From Sphingopyxis sp. JAI128 (GTDB lineage: Bacteria; Pseudomonadota; Alphaproteobacteria; Sphingomonadales; Sphingomonadaceae): DNA of 64,000 nucleotides. The notes under the pieces were generated by a model. That model saw only the letters and a list, made by a program, of their open reading frames with translations. It was not told where the DNA came from and made no database searches. The position numbers and the translations under genes were made by a program. Each line of letters opens with the position of its first letter. The stretch's first letter is position 1. This document shows positions 41,356 to 50,754 of the stretch, piece after piece. Location: assembly GCF_014207235.1 (NCBI RefSeq), contig NZ_JACHDA010000010.1, positions 1-64,000 on the forward strand. Reading direction: 5' to 3'.

Positions 41356-42303
41356 CTAAGCGCGCCCCATCGCAAGGAATTTTTCCTCACGCGCGGCAAG
41401 CAATGTATCGCGCGGCAGGCCTGAAAGCGCGCCCAGTTCCTGTTCGATCGCATCGCCGAGCGCGGCGATGGCGACGTCGGGCGCACGGTGGGCGCCGCCG
41501 ACGGGTTCGGGAACGATGCGGTCGATCACCTTCAGCCCCAGCAGGTCCTGCGCCGACATCTTCATCGCCGCGGCGGCGTCGGCCGCCTTGTCGGATGTGC
41601 GCCACAGGATCGACGCGCAACCTTCGGGCGAAATCACCGAATAGACGGCATGTTCGAACATAAGGACGCGGTTCGCGGCGGCCAGCGCGATCGCCCCGCC
41701 CGATCCACCTTCGCCGACCACCGCGGCGACCATCGGCACGCCGAGCGCAAGGCATTGTTCGGTCGAGCGCGCGATCGCTTCGGCCTGCCCGCGCTCTTCG
41801 GCCTGGATGCCCGGAAAGGCGCCCGACGTATCGACCAGCGTGACGACCGGCAGGCCGAAGCGGTCGGCGAGCTGCATCAGGCGGATCGCCTTGCGATAGC
41901 CCTCGGGCTTCGCCATCCCGAAATTATGCTTCATGCGCGACGGGATATCGTCGCCCTTTTCGTGTCCGATCACCATGACGCGGCGGCCGCGAAAACGTGC
42001 GAGCCCGCCCAAAATCGCCTGATCGTCGGCAAAATTGCGGTCGCCGGCGAGCGGCATCCAGTCATCGAACAGGCCCGCGACATAATGTTTGAAATGCGGG
42101 CGATCGGGGTGCCGCGCGACCTGTGTCTTTTGCCAGGGCGTCAGCTTGGAATAGATTTCGCGCAACAATTTCGAGGACTTGTCCTCCAATCGTGCGATGT
42201 CGTTGTCGATGTTGAGCGTGGGGTCGTCCCCCATCTCGCGCAGTTCGGCAATCTGGCGATCGAGCGCCGCGACCTGTTTTTCGAAGTCCAGAAAGGCTGT
42301 CAT
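41356..42303 (-). CDS. accA: Acetyl-CoA carboxylase carboxyltransferase subunit alpha
   Basis: This encodes 315 residues, the usual length. AccA joins AccD to transfer the carboxyl group from biotin to acetyl-CoA, the first step of fatty acid synthesis. Visible elements are the N-terminal coiled segment, GHEKG, LVDTSGAFPGIQAEERGQ and VVGEGGSGGAIAL (oxyanion region), and YSVISPEGCASILW. It lies behind xerD with 9 bases between them. Confidence 0.97.
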   Translation of the reverse strand: MTAFLDFEKQVAALDRQIAELREMGDDPTLNIDNDIARLEDKSSKLLREIYSKLTPWQKTQVARHPDRPHFKHYVAGLFDDWMPLAGDRNFADDQAILGGLARFRGRRVMVIGHEKGDDIPSRMKHNFGMAKPEGYRKAIRLMQLADRFGLPVVTLVDTSGAFPGIQAEERGQAEAIARSTEQCLALGVPMVAAVVGEGGSGGAIALAAANRVLMFEHAVYSVISPEGCASILWRTSDKAADAAAAMKMSAQDLLGLKVIDRIVPEPVGGAHRAPDVAIAALGDAIEQELGALSGLPRDTLLAAREEKFLAMGRA

Positions 42304-42312
42304 GCGAAGTCG

Positions 42313-43224
42313 CTAGGACGAAGGCGGCTTGAGGTCAACGCCGTCGAACCGCGCGAGCGGATGACGCCGGTTGACCAGCTCGACGAGCCGGCGGCTATCG
42401 ACATGCGTGTAGATTTCGGTGGTCGCGATATCGGCATGGCCGAGCATCAGTTGCAGCGCGCGCAGGTCAGCCCCGCCCTCGAGCAAATGCGTGGCAAAGG
42501 CATGACGCAGGACGTGCGGGCTGATCGTGGCCGGGTCGATGCCCGCGCGTGCCGCCAGGTCGCGCAGCATCTGGAACAGCCGCACGCGCGAGATATGCGC
42601 CTTGCCCGACGGGAACAGCCAGGGCGAACCGTCGGCCAGCAGCGGCAGCCAGCGGTCGAACGCCGCCCGCGCGCGATCGGACAGGGGCACCAGCCGTTCC
42701 TTGTCGCCCTTGCCGCGGACGATCAGATATTCGCGCTCGCCCGCCACCGCGCGGCGCGGCAGCGCGACAAGCTCGCTCGCGCGCAGGCCCGAACCATAGA
42801 GCAGTTCGATCAGCAACAGCATCCGTATCGCATTCGCAGGCGGCGCGTCGCCCGCCGCCTCCGCCTCCGCCTGTTCGAACAGCCGTTCGACATCGGCGTG
42901 CGTCAGGATGCGCGGCAGCGGGCGCCGCGTCGCCGGGCGCGCGATGTCGAGCGCGGGATTGTCCGCCCGCTCCCCCTCGTCGAGCAAGAAGGCGAAAAAC
43001 TGGCGCAGCGCGGACAATTTGCGCGCCGCGCTGCTCGCCGCCAGCGACCGGTAACCGGCCATCAGCTTGCGAAGGTCGTCCGCACTGGCGTCCCCCAGCG
43101 GACCCGTCACCCATTGGGCCGCCTGGTCGAGATCGCGGCGATAGGCGGCCAGCGTATTGCGCGAGGCACCGCGCTCGGCCGCCATCATCTCCAGGAAGCG
43201 GTCGATCAGGGCGTCGTCAGACAT
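42313..43224 (-). CDS. xerD: Tyrosine recombinase XerD
   Basis: This encodes 303 residues. The N-terminal SAM-like domain is followed by the catalytic domain with Arg in YGSGLRASELVAL, HVLRHAFATHLL (HxxR), LGHADIATTEIYTHV (His and Tyr). XerD together with XerC resolves chromosome dimers at dif. The length and the neighbour accA fit the chromosomal housekeeping recombinase rather than a mobile integrase. Confidence 0.9.
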   Translation of the reverse strand: MSDDALIDRFLEMMAAERGASRNTLAAYRRDLDQAAQWVTGPLGDASADDLRKLMAGYRSLAASSAARKLSALRQFFAFLLDEGERADNPALDIARPATRRPLPRILTHADVERLFEQAEAEAAGDAPPANAIRMLLLIELLYGSGLRASELVALPRRAVAGEREYLIVRGKGDKERLVPLSDRARAAFDRWLPLLADGSPWLFPSGKAHISRVRLFQMLRDLAARAGIDPATISPHVLRHAFATHLLEGGADLRALQLMLGHADIATTEIYTHVDSRRLVELVNRRHPLARFDGVDLKPPSS

Positions 43225-43331
43225 TAATGGCAGCGGGGCCGGCCCGCTCCCCTCCCCGGCTTCGCTGACGATAACAGGCTATGGGAGGCCGGGAGGGCGC
43301 GCGGGCCGGTGCCGCGCAGGTCAAAAAAGGC

Positions 43332-45152
43332 TCAGACACGCACCAGCGCTTCGGCGGCAATCATCCGCGCTTCCGCGGGCAATCCGACTTCGCGCAGCGC
43401 CCAGACGATATGATAGAGGTGATAGGGCGGCACCTTCGACCATTCGCCCTGCATCCCCGCCGCCGCCAGCAGCGCGACCATCCCCGGCTCGCGCCGCTCT
43501 GCCGCAGCCGTGATCGCCTGCGTCCAGCGCGTCTGCTTGCCAAGGTCGAGGTCGAGGTCGCTCGCCGCCGATGCCGCCGCACCCGCGTCGATCCGCCCGA
43601 GCCCGGCGAGGCCCGCGAGCAGGAATTTCGACCGCAGCATGTCGGCGCTGTCGTCGTCACCCGCGAATTGCCCGACCGCGCCGGCGCTCGTCCCGTTCAG
43701 TGGTCGCGGCGAACCGACGGCAAGGACGCCCCACGCGCGGCTCCCGACCGACACTGTCGGCACCCAAGCGATCGCATTTGCATCATAACCGCCTGCAAGC
43801 ATCGACCCGAGCAATTGCCAGGGATCGTCGCCGGCATCGGTGCCGGGGGGCAAGGCCGCCGCGGCGCGCGCCGTCGCCACCATCGCGGCGTAGCGCTGCG
43901 TCGGGGTCGTCCCGGCGTTCCAGAGCCGTTCCATCGCCGCGTAGCGAGCGCCGCCATTCGCCAGGTTGAACGCGCCGCGAAGCGCATCGGTCTGGCTGGC
44001 GAGCGCCTCGGCCGGCTCTTCCTCGCTCGCCGCCGCGCTCAGCAGCGATACATAGGCCTCGCTCGACAGCACGCCGCGCGCCGCGGCCTCGGGCGCGGCG
44101 GCGATGCGGTTCGCCATGTCGGTCATCGGCGCCAGCACGGTCCAGCCCTTCATATAATAGGGCGCCGAACTACGCAGCGCGTCGGGCACCGGGATCGCCG
44201 TCGCGGTCGCCATGCCGAAGCGCCAGCTGGTCAGCCGGTCGATATTGTCCCACTCGATCGTTGTCGAACGCCGCCCGCCGCCCGTCGCGCCGAGTACGCG
44301 CTCGGCAAGCAGGATGTCGAAATTGGAAATCTTGCCGCTCGACCGCACGCGGCCGATCGCCCAGCCCGCGGGCCCCGCCTCGCCCGACAGGCCCGAACAG
44401 ATGGCGGCCGACAGCCGCCACGCCTGTTCGTCGCCATGCGCGAGGCCCGCCGGGACATAGGGGCACATCCCCGCGGGATCGGCAGTGGCCAGATAGGTTT
44501 GCTGGACGGCCGCGACGAGACGCGGGCTCGCGCGGTCGTAATCGACCGACTGAACGATCCGGCGCGCCGTGATCGATTCGCCCATCCGCAGCAGCAGCGA
44601 CGCGCGTTCCGCGGCCAGGTCGGCGCCGTTGATCGTATCCGGCGTGTCGATCGCCGATGCAAGCGCGCGGCGGAGCAGTATCTGGCCCCAGCGTGAGGCC
44701 AGCTGGCCGTTGGTGCGGCGCATGATCGCCGCGGCATATTGGCCGCGCACGCCAAAAGCGTCGGGCGCCAGCCCGCCCGTTTCGGGGGTCAGCGGCCCGA
44801 TGCGGGTCAGCAGGCGGCGCGCGCCGGGCGGCAGGTCATATTTCAGCCCGCCCGATTCGACCGCCTCGCCGTCCTCCGTATCGTCGGGGTCGTCGTCCTC
44901 TTCGGCAGCGCCGCTCGCCGTCGCACCGCTCAGCGTCGGGGCGACCGGCGGCGGCGCCACACCATTTTTCGGTGCCGGACCCGGCGCGGGCGTCGCAGGC
45001 GGCGCCGGGGTGGGACGCGGCGCGGGCGTGTCGGCGGGATTGCCGAAACCTTCGGGCAACAGCGATTCCTGCGCAAGCGCTGGGAGGACCAGCACCGCGG
45101 CCATCGCCGTAGCCGACAGGCCCAGCGCAAGCGAAAATGTCGTCTTCTTCAT
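43332..45152 (-). CDS. Exported hypothetical protein with Pro/Ala-rich linker
   Basis: This encodes 606 residues. A signal peptide (about 1-27, ending ALAQE) is followed by a Pro/Ala-rich stretch (about 40-75) and an acidic region, then about 500 residues of mainly alpha-helical sequence with Leu/Ala heptads. No enzyme motif is seen. Homologous long helical exported proteins are known in sphingomonads without assigned function. Its ATG overlaps the stop of the small membrane protein gene upstream (ATGA). Confidence 0.75.
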   Translation of the reverse strand: MKKTTFSLALGLSATAMAAVLVLPALAQESLLPEGFGNPADTPAPRPTPAPPATPAPGPAPKNGVAPPPVAPTLSGATASGAAEEDDDPDDTEDGEAVESGGLKYDLPPGARRLLTRIGPLTPETGGLAPDAFGVRGQYAAAIMRRTNGQLASRWGQILLRRALASAIDTPDTINGADLAAERASLLLRMGESITARRIVQSVDYDRASPRLVAAVQQTYLATADPAGMCPYVPAGLAHGDEQAWRLSAAICSGLSGEAGPAGWAIGRVRSSGKISNFDILLAERVLGATGGGRRSTTIEWDNIDRLTSWRFGMATATAIPVPDALRSSAPYYMKGWTVLAPMTDMANRIAAAPEAAARGVLSSEAYVSLLSAAASEEEPAEALASQTDALRGAFNLANGGARYAAMERLWNAGTTPTQRYAAMVATARAAAALPPGTDAGDDPWQLLGSMLAGGYDANAIAWVPTVSVGSRAWGVLAVGSPRPLNGTSAGAVGQFAGDDDSADMLRSKFLLAGLAGLGRIDAGAAASAASDLDLDLGKQTRWTQAITAAAERREPGMVALLAAAGMQGEWSKVPPYHLYHIVWALREVGLPAEARMIAAEALVRV

Positions 45153-45382
45153 CGCGCGTCCCGTGTGGATGGCAGGCTTTCGGCAATCTTGTCGGTCACA
45201 TCCACCTCAATCATTCGCGGCTCGATCGGCCGGCCCAGGAACAGCAGGAACAGGAACAATATCGCCAGCAGCAAGAACAGCACGACCAGTCGTGCGATCC
45301 ACCGGCCTTTTCCCGATCTGCCCTTCGCGCGCAATATCCAATGCCTGTCGTTCGTCTCGTGGCGCAGGTGCAGCAAAACCAT
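45149..45382 (-). CDS. Small membrane protein, single transmembrane segment
   Basis: This encodes 77 residues from ATG 45382; an alternative ATG at 45421 would overlap the aroK start. A basic region (RAKGRSGKGRWIAR) is followed by a very hydrophobic helix (LVVLFLLLAILFLFLLFLG) and a short periplasmic or cytosolic tail. Its stop overlaps the start of the exported protein gene, so the two are co-translated. Function is unknown. Confidence 0.6.
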   Translation of the reverse strand: MVLLHLRHETNDRHWILRAKGRSGKGRWIARLVVLFLLLAILFLFLLFLGRPIEPRMIEVDVTDKIAESLPSTRDAR

Positions 45383-45419
45383 TGTCCCGCGCGCGCCGGT
45401 CGGTATAGCCGCGCGCACC

Positions 45420-45998
45420 ATGTCGCGAAACCCGAAAAGCCCGGCAACTGCCATTCCCGCGTCGATCCGCGACCGGTCGGTCGTACTCGTCGGGCTGATG
45501 GGATCGGGAAAATCGACGATCGGCCGCCGCCTCGCGCAGCGGCTGGGCATGCGCTTCGCCGATGCGGACGACGAAATCGAGCGCGCCGCCGACATGACCA
45601 TTTCCGATATATTCGCGCGGTTCGGTGAGGCGCACTTCCGTGATGGCGAACGCCGTGTGATCGCGCGGCTGCTCGCCGGCAAGCCCTTGGTCCTCGCCAC
45701 CGGCGGCGGCGCCTTCATCAACGACGAGACGCGCAAGCTGATCCTCGCAGACAGTCTCTGCATCTGGCTCGACGCCGACATCCCGACGCTCGTCGAGCGC
45801 GTCGGCCGCCGCAGCCACCGTCCGCTCCTCAAGAATCGCGACCCCGGCGAGGTGCTCCGCGAGCTGGCGGCCGTCCGCAACCCCATCTATGCCGAAGCGC
45901 ATCTGCGTGTCAGTTCGGCAAGCACGCCGCACGACCATACCGTGCGCGCGATCATGGAAGCCCTGTCGAAATGGAAGGATCCGCAATGGAAAAGCTGA
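45420..45998 (+). CDS. aroK: Shikimate kinase
   Basis: This encodes 192 residues. The P-loop GLMGSGKST, the DADDEIE shikimate-binding acid pair, ATGGGAF and the lid segment RPLLKNRDP are all present. It phosphorylates shikimate in the aromatic amino acid pathway. The N-terminal extension (about 20 residues) is normal for alphaproteobacteria. The stop overlaps aroB by 13 bases, so the two form an operon. Confidence 0.95.
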   Translation: MSRNPKSPATAIPASIRDRSVVLVGLMGSGKSTIGRRLAQRLGMRFADADDEIERAADMTISDIFARFGEAHFRDGERRVIARLLAGKPLVLATGGGAFINDETRKLILADSLCIWLDADIPTLVERVGRRSHRPLLKNRDPGEVLRELAAVRNPIYAEAHLRVSSASTPHDHTVRAIMEALSKWKDPQWKS

Positions 45999-47080
45999 CC
46001 GTAGAGCTCGGCAGCCGCAGCTATCCGATCCTGATCGGCGACGGGCTGCTCGAACAGATTGGCCGCCACGTCGCGCCGCTTCTCAAACGTCCGCGCACGA
46101 TGATCGTAACCGACTCCCATGTTGCCGACCATTATTTGCAGCGCGTCGGAACCGCGCTTGGCAACGAAGACATTTCCTTTTCCTCCTTCGTCCTCGAACC
46201 CGGCGAAAGCACGAAAAGCTGGGCGGGCCTCGCCCGGCTCACCGAATGGCTGATCGGCGAAGGCATCGAACGCAGCGATCATGTCATCGCGCTCGGCGGC
46301 GGCGTCATCGGCGACCTGGTCGGCTTCGCCTGTTCGATCGTCAAACGCGGCTGCCATTTCATCCAGGTTCCGACAACGTTGCTCGCCCAGGTCGACAGCA
46401 GCGTCGGCGGCAAGACCGCAATCAACGTGCCTGCGGGCAAGAATCTGATCGGCGCCTTTCACCAGCCCGCGCTCGTCGTCATCGACCCGACGACGCTCGA
46501 AACCTTGCCCCGCCGCGAACTCGGCGCGGGCTATGCCGAAGTGGTCAAATATGGCCTGATCGACGACGCGGACTTTTTCGCCTGGTGCGAGGCCAATGGC
46601 GCGGCTTTGCTCGCGGGCGACAGCGCGGCTCGTCACAAGGCAATTGCCCATAGCGTCGCGGCAAAGGCGCGCATCGTCGCCGCCGACGAACGCGAGACGC
46701 AGGATATCCGTGCGCTGCTCAACCTCGGCCACAGCTTCGGGCACGCGCTCGAGGCCGAAACCGGCTATTCGGACCGCCTGCTCCACGGCGAGGCGGTCGC
46801 GGCGGGCATGGTACTCGCGCATCAATTTTCGGCCGCGAACGGACTCTGCCCGGCCGGGGATGCCGACCGGGTCCGCGATCACCTCGCCAGCGTCCACCTG
46901 CCGCACAGCCTCGCCAGCGCGGGCGTAAATAGTGACGGGCAGACGATCGCCGCGCATATGGCGCACGACAAGAAGGTGCGCGGCGGGAAGCTGCCGCTGA
47001 TCCTGACCCGCGGCATCGGCCACAGCTTTGTGACCGAGGATTATGCCCTGGACGCGGTTGCGGCGTTTCTGGATGGCTGA
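45986..47080 (+). CDS. aroB: 3-dehydroquinate synthase
   Basis: This encodes 364 residues from ATG 45986. It converts DAHP to 3-dehydroquinate using NAD and a metal. Visible are GGGVIGDLVGF (nucleotide binding), PTTLLAQVDSSVGGKTAIN, GYAEVVKYGLI (metal Glu), and LNLGHSFGHALE (His ligands), later LHGEAVAAGM. It overlaps aroK, a standard operon pair. Confidence 0.97.
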   Translation: MEKLTVELGSRSYPILIGDGLLEQIGRHVAPLLKRPRTMIVTDSHVADHYLQRVGTALGNEDISFSSFVLEPGESTKSWAGLARLTEWLIGEGIERSDHVIALGGGVIGDLVGFACSIVKRGCHFIQVPTTLLAQVDSSVGGKTAINVPAGKNLIGAFHQPALVVIDPTTLETLPRRELGAGYAEVVKYGLIDDADFFAWCEANGAALLAGDSAARHKAIAHSVAAKARIVAADERETQDIRALLNLGHSFGHALEAETGYSDRLLHGEAVAAGMVLAHQFSAANGLCPAGDADRVRDHLASVHLPHSLASAGVNSDGQTIAAHMAHDKKVRGGKLPLILTRGIGHSFVTEDYALDAVAAFLDG

Positions 47081-47291
47081 ACTGCAATCGTCACCCGGCC
47101 CTGATTCGCGGGCCCATGACATCACCGCGCTAGCAGATCCCGCCTCATACAGGCATGACGGCTGCGTCGAACCCACCGGTTGCTGCCGATAGAAATGTGC
47201 ACCCAGCTGTCGACCGGAAGCGGTCCTTAATCCTTCCTCTGGCGAAGCCCTGGCGAGGATCGGCAGGAAGCGACCGGTTGCTGCTATTCAG

Positions 47292-47597
47292 TCATTCCGA
47301 TGAGACTATTTGCCAGCAGTTGTCACGGAAAGTGATCCGCGCAGCTTTAGGCAGCCACGCTGTAAAATCCGATCCCAAAAAATCCTTTGTCCGCACGTCA
47401 TAAGTGCAATCAAAAATAGCCTCGTGGTGGAGCTTGCAGCTGACATTCCGTGTCTCCACGGTTGGCGCGAACTCAGCAAAGGCCCTGCCGTCGCGGGTGT
47501 AACTTACATAGGGGGCTGTCGCACGGGCGAGTTCGATTGCATGAACGTCGCTTGGTTCAGGCGGAACAATTGCGGCAATCAGAAGCATGGCGAACAT
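47292..47597 (-). CDS. Small exported hypothetical protein
   Basis: This encodes 101 residues. The first 20 residues are hydrophobic (MLLIAAIV) and could be a short signal peptide. The mature part has three Cys residues and a Tyr/Phe-rich beta-like pattern (SYTRDGRAFAEFAPTVETRNVSC is part of it). Lower GC than its neighbours. No family is recognised. It sits alone between aroB and the antiporter, with short non-coding stretches of about 210 and 270 bases on its sides in which I see nothing. Confidence 0.5.
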   Translation of the reverse strand: MFAMLLIAAIVPPEPSDVHAIELARATAPYVSYTRDGRAFAEFAPTVETRNVSCKLHHEAIFDCTYDVRTKDFLGSDFTAWLPKAARITFRDNCWQIVSSE

Positions 47598-47866
47598 CGA
47601 ACGATGATATCATCGTGCGACGACAGCCGAAAGTCCGCTTTCCACCCCAAAGCCGACGCCTGCAAAAGGGCCTTTCCTACATTATCCGGCTATGCCAGCC
47701 TTCGTTTCGGCTCTTTCAATATGTGAAAATGCCGTCACCGCCCGGTGTACGGATGCGGGCGGGAGCCGGCGCGGCATGTTCGCGGAACGCGATCGACCGG
47801 CGGCTGCACAAGGCTGACCTTTACTGACCTTTGAAACGACGACGCAGCCCCAGCCCGCGATCGCGG

Positions 47867-49765
47867 CTAGCCCTCGTCGGCCAACCCCATCGCCTCATTC
47901 TCTTCGCGCGCGGCTTTTGCCGCCTGGCGCTTGCGCCGGTATTTCTCCAGTATGCTGTCGGCTTCGCGACCGCCGCCCGGCTTGAACCGGTGGTCCATCC
48001 CCGCCGACAGGTCGCCTTCGTCGAGCTGCGCCTGGAGCCGTGTTTGGTCGAGATGGCGCAACGTCGCCTCGACATCGTCCATCTCGCTCGGATCGACGTC
48101 CAGATGGCGCAGCGCCGTCAGCCCCATCGCGACCGAGCTTTCAAACACTTCGCGAATGATGCCGTCGACGCCCGATCCGTCCAATGCGAGCAACTGGCGG
48201 CGATCGAACACGCGCATCAATATCTTCGCATTGGGGAATGCCTCGACGATGGGTTTGAGCGCCGCTGCGTCGACTGATGCATCGTCGATGCAAAAAATGA
48301 TCAGCCGTGCCTCTTCGGCGCCCGCCCGGCGCAGCAGGTCGACGCGCAGCCCATCGCCGAAATAAACCTTGGTGTCGAAACGGCTCGACAGCTCGATCTG
48401 GCTCGGCTTCTTGTCGATCAGCGTCACCGAACAGGCGACGCCGTGCAGCATCTGCGACACGATCTGGCCGAAACGCCCATAACCGACGACGATCGCGGAC
48501 CCCCGCGGCGCCCCCTCGGGGTCGTCGAGATCGGGCTCGTCCGATCCGGGCGCAAATTCCAGATTGCGCGCGAACAGCATCAGGAACGGCGTCGTGACCA
48601 TCGACAGCGTCACCACCGCGCTGAACAGGCTGGCAGCTTGGGGCTCGATCAGCAGCGCATCGGCGGCTTGCGCAAAGAGAAGGAAACCGAACTCGCCCCC
48701 TTGGCTCAAGAGCAGACCGAGTCCGAGCGCGGCCTGCCAGCTCTTGCCGAACGCCTTGGCGATCAGCGTAAGGACGGCCACCTTCACCGCGACCAGTCCC
48801 AGCGCCAGCGTAACCACGAGCAAGGGACGCTCCATCACGGCGCCGACGTCGAGCACCATACCGACGGCGAGGAAGAAAAGGCCGAGCAGGATGAGGCGGA
48901 ACGGTTCGACGTCCGATTCGATTTCGTGGCGATAGGGCGAATCGGCCAGCATCACGCCTGCGATGAACGCCCCGAGCGCGGTCGACAGGTGTAGGCTGTG
49001 CATCAGCGCCGCGCTGGCAAGGATCGTCAGCAGCCCGACGACCACGAACAATTCGCGTTCGCCATAACGGCCGACGATGCGCAGCAGCGGATTGACCACG
49101 AAGCGGCCGGCGAGGACGAGTACGATGATCGCCCAGACCGTGAAAAACGCCATCTGCCATCCGGGGGGCGCCGCAGGATTGGCGGGCGCGCGCGACAGGA
49201 CTGCGACGATCGTGATCATCGGCACGATCGCCAGATCCTGAAACAGCAGGATCGAAAAGGCCTTTTCACCGAAGGGCGAATTGATCCGGCCCGAACTTTT
49301 GAGCCCCGGCAGCACCTGCGCCGTCGACGACAAGGCGAGAGGCAGGCCGAGCGCGAGCGAAGCCGCGGGGCTGAAACCCAGCGTCAGGTGGATCAGCGCG
49401 GTCAGGATCAGCCCCGTGACGACGACCTGCGCCAGACCGAGCCCGAAGATCGCGCGGCGCATGTCCCACAGGCGGCGCGGCGACAGTTCGAGCCCGACGA
49501 GGAAAAGCAGGAAGGCGATGCCCAGTTCGGCAAAGGCCAGCTTCGATTCGCCGCCGCCGACCAGCCCGAAACCATGCGGCCCGACCAGCGCCCCCGCGAT
49601 CAGATAACCGAGTACGGCGCCGAGGCCGAGTCGGCGGAATATCAGCACGAACAGCGTCGCGACGCCGAGAAGGATCGCGCCTTCGACCAGCGCGGTGTCG
49701 GTCGCGGTTTCGGCGACCTTTTCGGCCGCTTCGGAGGCCGCCGCGGTAAAGATGGTCAAATTCAT
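47867..49765 (-). CDS. CPA2-type cation:proton antiporter (KefC-like)
   Basis: This encodes 632 residues from ATG 49765. About 12 hydrophobic segments form the antiporter domain (GYLIAGALVGPHGFGLV, ELGIAFLLFLVGLELSP, QDLAIVP). From about residue 410 a cytosolic RCK/TrkA-N domain binds nucleotide: VVGYGRFGQIVSQML. This fits glutathione-gated KefB/KefC-type potassium efflux, although the gating partner is not visible. Its ATG overlaps the stop of the NifU-like gene. Confidence 0.88.
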   Translation of the reverse strand: MNLTIFTAAASEAAEKVAETATDTALVEGAILLGVATLFVLIFRRLGLGAVLGYLIAGALVGPHGFGLVGGGESKLAFAELGIAFLLFLVGLELSPRRLWDMRRAIFGLGLAQVVVTGLILTALIHLTLGFSPAASLALGLPLALSSTAQVLPGLKSSGRINSPFGEKAFSILLFQDLAIVPMITIVAVLSRAPANPAAPPGWQMAFFTVWAIIVLVLAGRFVVNPLLRIVGRYGERELFVVVGLLTILASAALMHSLHLSTALGAFIAGVMLADSPYRHEIESDVEPFRLILLGLFFLAVGMVLDVGAVMERPLLVVTLALGLVAVKVAVLTLIAKAFGKSWQAALGLGLLLSQGGEFGFLLFAQAADALLIEPQAASLFSAVVTLSMVTTPFLMLFARNLEFAPGSDEPDLDDPEGAPRGSAIVVGYGRFGQIVSQMLHGVACSVTLIDKKPSQIELSSRFDTKVYFGDGLRVDLLRRAGAEEARLIIFCIDDASVDAAALKPIVEAFPNAKILMRVFDRRQLLALDGSGVDGIIREVFESSVAMGLTALRHLDVDPSEMDDVEATLRHLDQTRLQAQLDEGDLSAGMDHRFKPGGGREADSILEKYRRKRQAAKAAREENEAMGLADEG

Positions 49766-50187
49766 GCCGCCGCCTCCGCTTCGAGCGCCGCGATCGCGGC
49801 ATCGAAGGGCAACAGGATCGCGCCATGACGCGCGGGATAATCGCGCGCGGCGGCGAGCAGGTCGAAGCCCGGCCAAAGGGGCGCATCGCCCGTACCGCCG
49901 AACCAGCCCGCGATCGCATCGCGCGCGGCGCGGATGTCGGCAAGGCTGCGTCCGGGCGCATGGCGGGCGAGCAACGTCGCGGCCGCCTGGCCCAGCGCGC
50001 ACGCTTCGACATGCATTCCGACGCCGGTCACGCGGCCCGCGTCGTCGGCATCGACATCGACGATGATCCGGCTCCCGCACAGCGGCGCGCGCGCGGTCGC
50101 ATGGTATCGCGCGTCGGGGTTGGGCAGATGGTCGGCGTTTGCGACCGCCAGCGACAATATATCGCGGCTATACAGCGGCGCGCTCAT
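49762..50187 (-). CDS. NifU/IscU-like iron-sulfur scaffold protein, one Cys missing
   Basis: This encodes 141 residues. It resembles the IscU/NifU N-terminal scaffold: YSRDILSLAVANADHLPNP, PLCGSR (Cys 1) and EACALGQAA (Cys 2). The third cluster Cys, expected near ARHGAILLPFDA, is not there. Related alphaproteobacterial proteins often have the same change, so it may bind a cluster differently. It is coupled on both sides (ATGA overlaps) to cvpA and the antiporter. Confidence 0.75.
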   Translation of the reverse strand: MSAPLYSRDILSLAVANADHLPNPDARYHATARAPLCGSRIIVDVDADDAGRVTGVGMHVEACALGQAAATLLARHAPGRSLADIRAARDAIAGWFGGTGDAPLWPGFDLLAAARDYPARHGAILLPFDAAIAALEAEAAA

Positions 50188-50744
50188 GATTTCGGCGCGT
50201 CGGACGTGCCCGGCGCGGCGCCCTCCGCCTCGGCTTCACGCGCTTCGGCCCGACGTTCGGCGATCACCTTGCTGAGCGCGCCGCTCGTCGCCGCGAGCGC
50301 CGGATAGGTCCGGCTGTCCGTCACCCAGGCAGGGCGCTGCGCGTTGCCGTAACCGATGTCGTACAGCAAGGTAACGAGCATGAAGCCGATGGTCGCGATG
50401 AGCAGCCCCTTCAGCGCGCCAAACCCGGCGCCGAGACCGCGGTCAAATCCGCCGACAAGCGAGGCGCGGCTGCGCTGCCCCATCGCCCGCGACCCCCATT
50501 TGGCGAAAGCGAAAACCCCGCCGAACAGGATCACGAACGCCAGCACCGCCGCGCCGCCTCCCGGCCCCATCCAGCCGCCGAGCAGGTCGGTTGCCAGCGG
50601 GTGGAAAAAGCGCACCGCCGCGATCGCGAGCACCCAGGCGAGAAGGCTCGTCACCTCCTGCACCAGCCCGCGCGCGAAGCCGAGCACCGCGCTGCCGCCG
50701 ACGAGCGTCAGCACGATGATATCCAGAGCCGTCAGACTTCCCAT
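50184..50744 (-). CDS. cvpA: CvpA family membrane protein
   Basis: This encodes 186 residues. Four hydrophobic segments are visible (LDIIVLTLVGGSAVLGF, SLLAWVLAIAAVRFF, AAVLAFVILFGGVFAFA, LIATIGFMLVTLLY). In Escherichia coli CvpA is needed for colicin V export and envelope stress tolerance. The C-terminus is a polar, Glu/Ala-rich tail. It lies 10 bases downstream of radA. Confidence 0.88.
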   Translation of the reverse strand: MGSLTALDIIVLTLVGGSAVLGFARGLVQEVTSLLAWVLAIAAVRFFHPLATDLLGGWMGPGGGAAVLAFVILFGGVFAFAKWGSRAMGQRSRASLVGGFDRGLGAGFGALKGLLIATIGFMLVTLLYDIGYGNAQRPAWVTDSRTYPALAATSGALSKVIAERRAEAREAEAEGAAPGTSDAPKS

Positions 50745-50754
50745 TGGGCGGTCG

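Noticed and set aside
41488..43227. 579-residue plus-strand frame
   Set aside because: It is antisense to accA and xerD, both unmistakable; no motif is present in the plus frame.
47598..47866. Possible small gene between the exported hypothetical protein and the antiporter
   Set aside because: Frames here lack ribosome binding sites and protein-like composition; I see nothing I can support.
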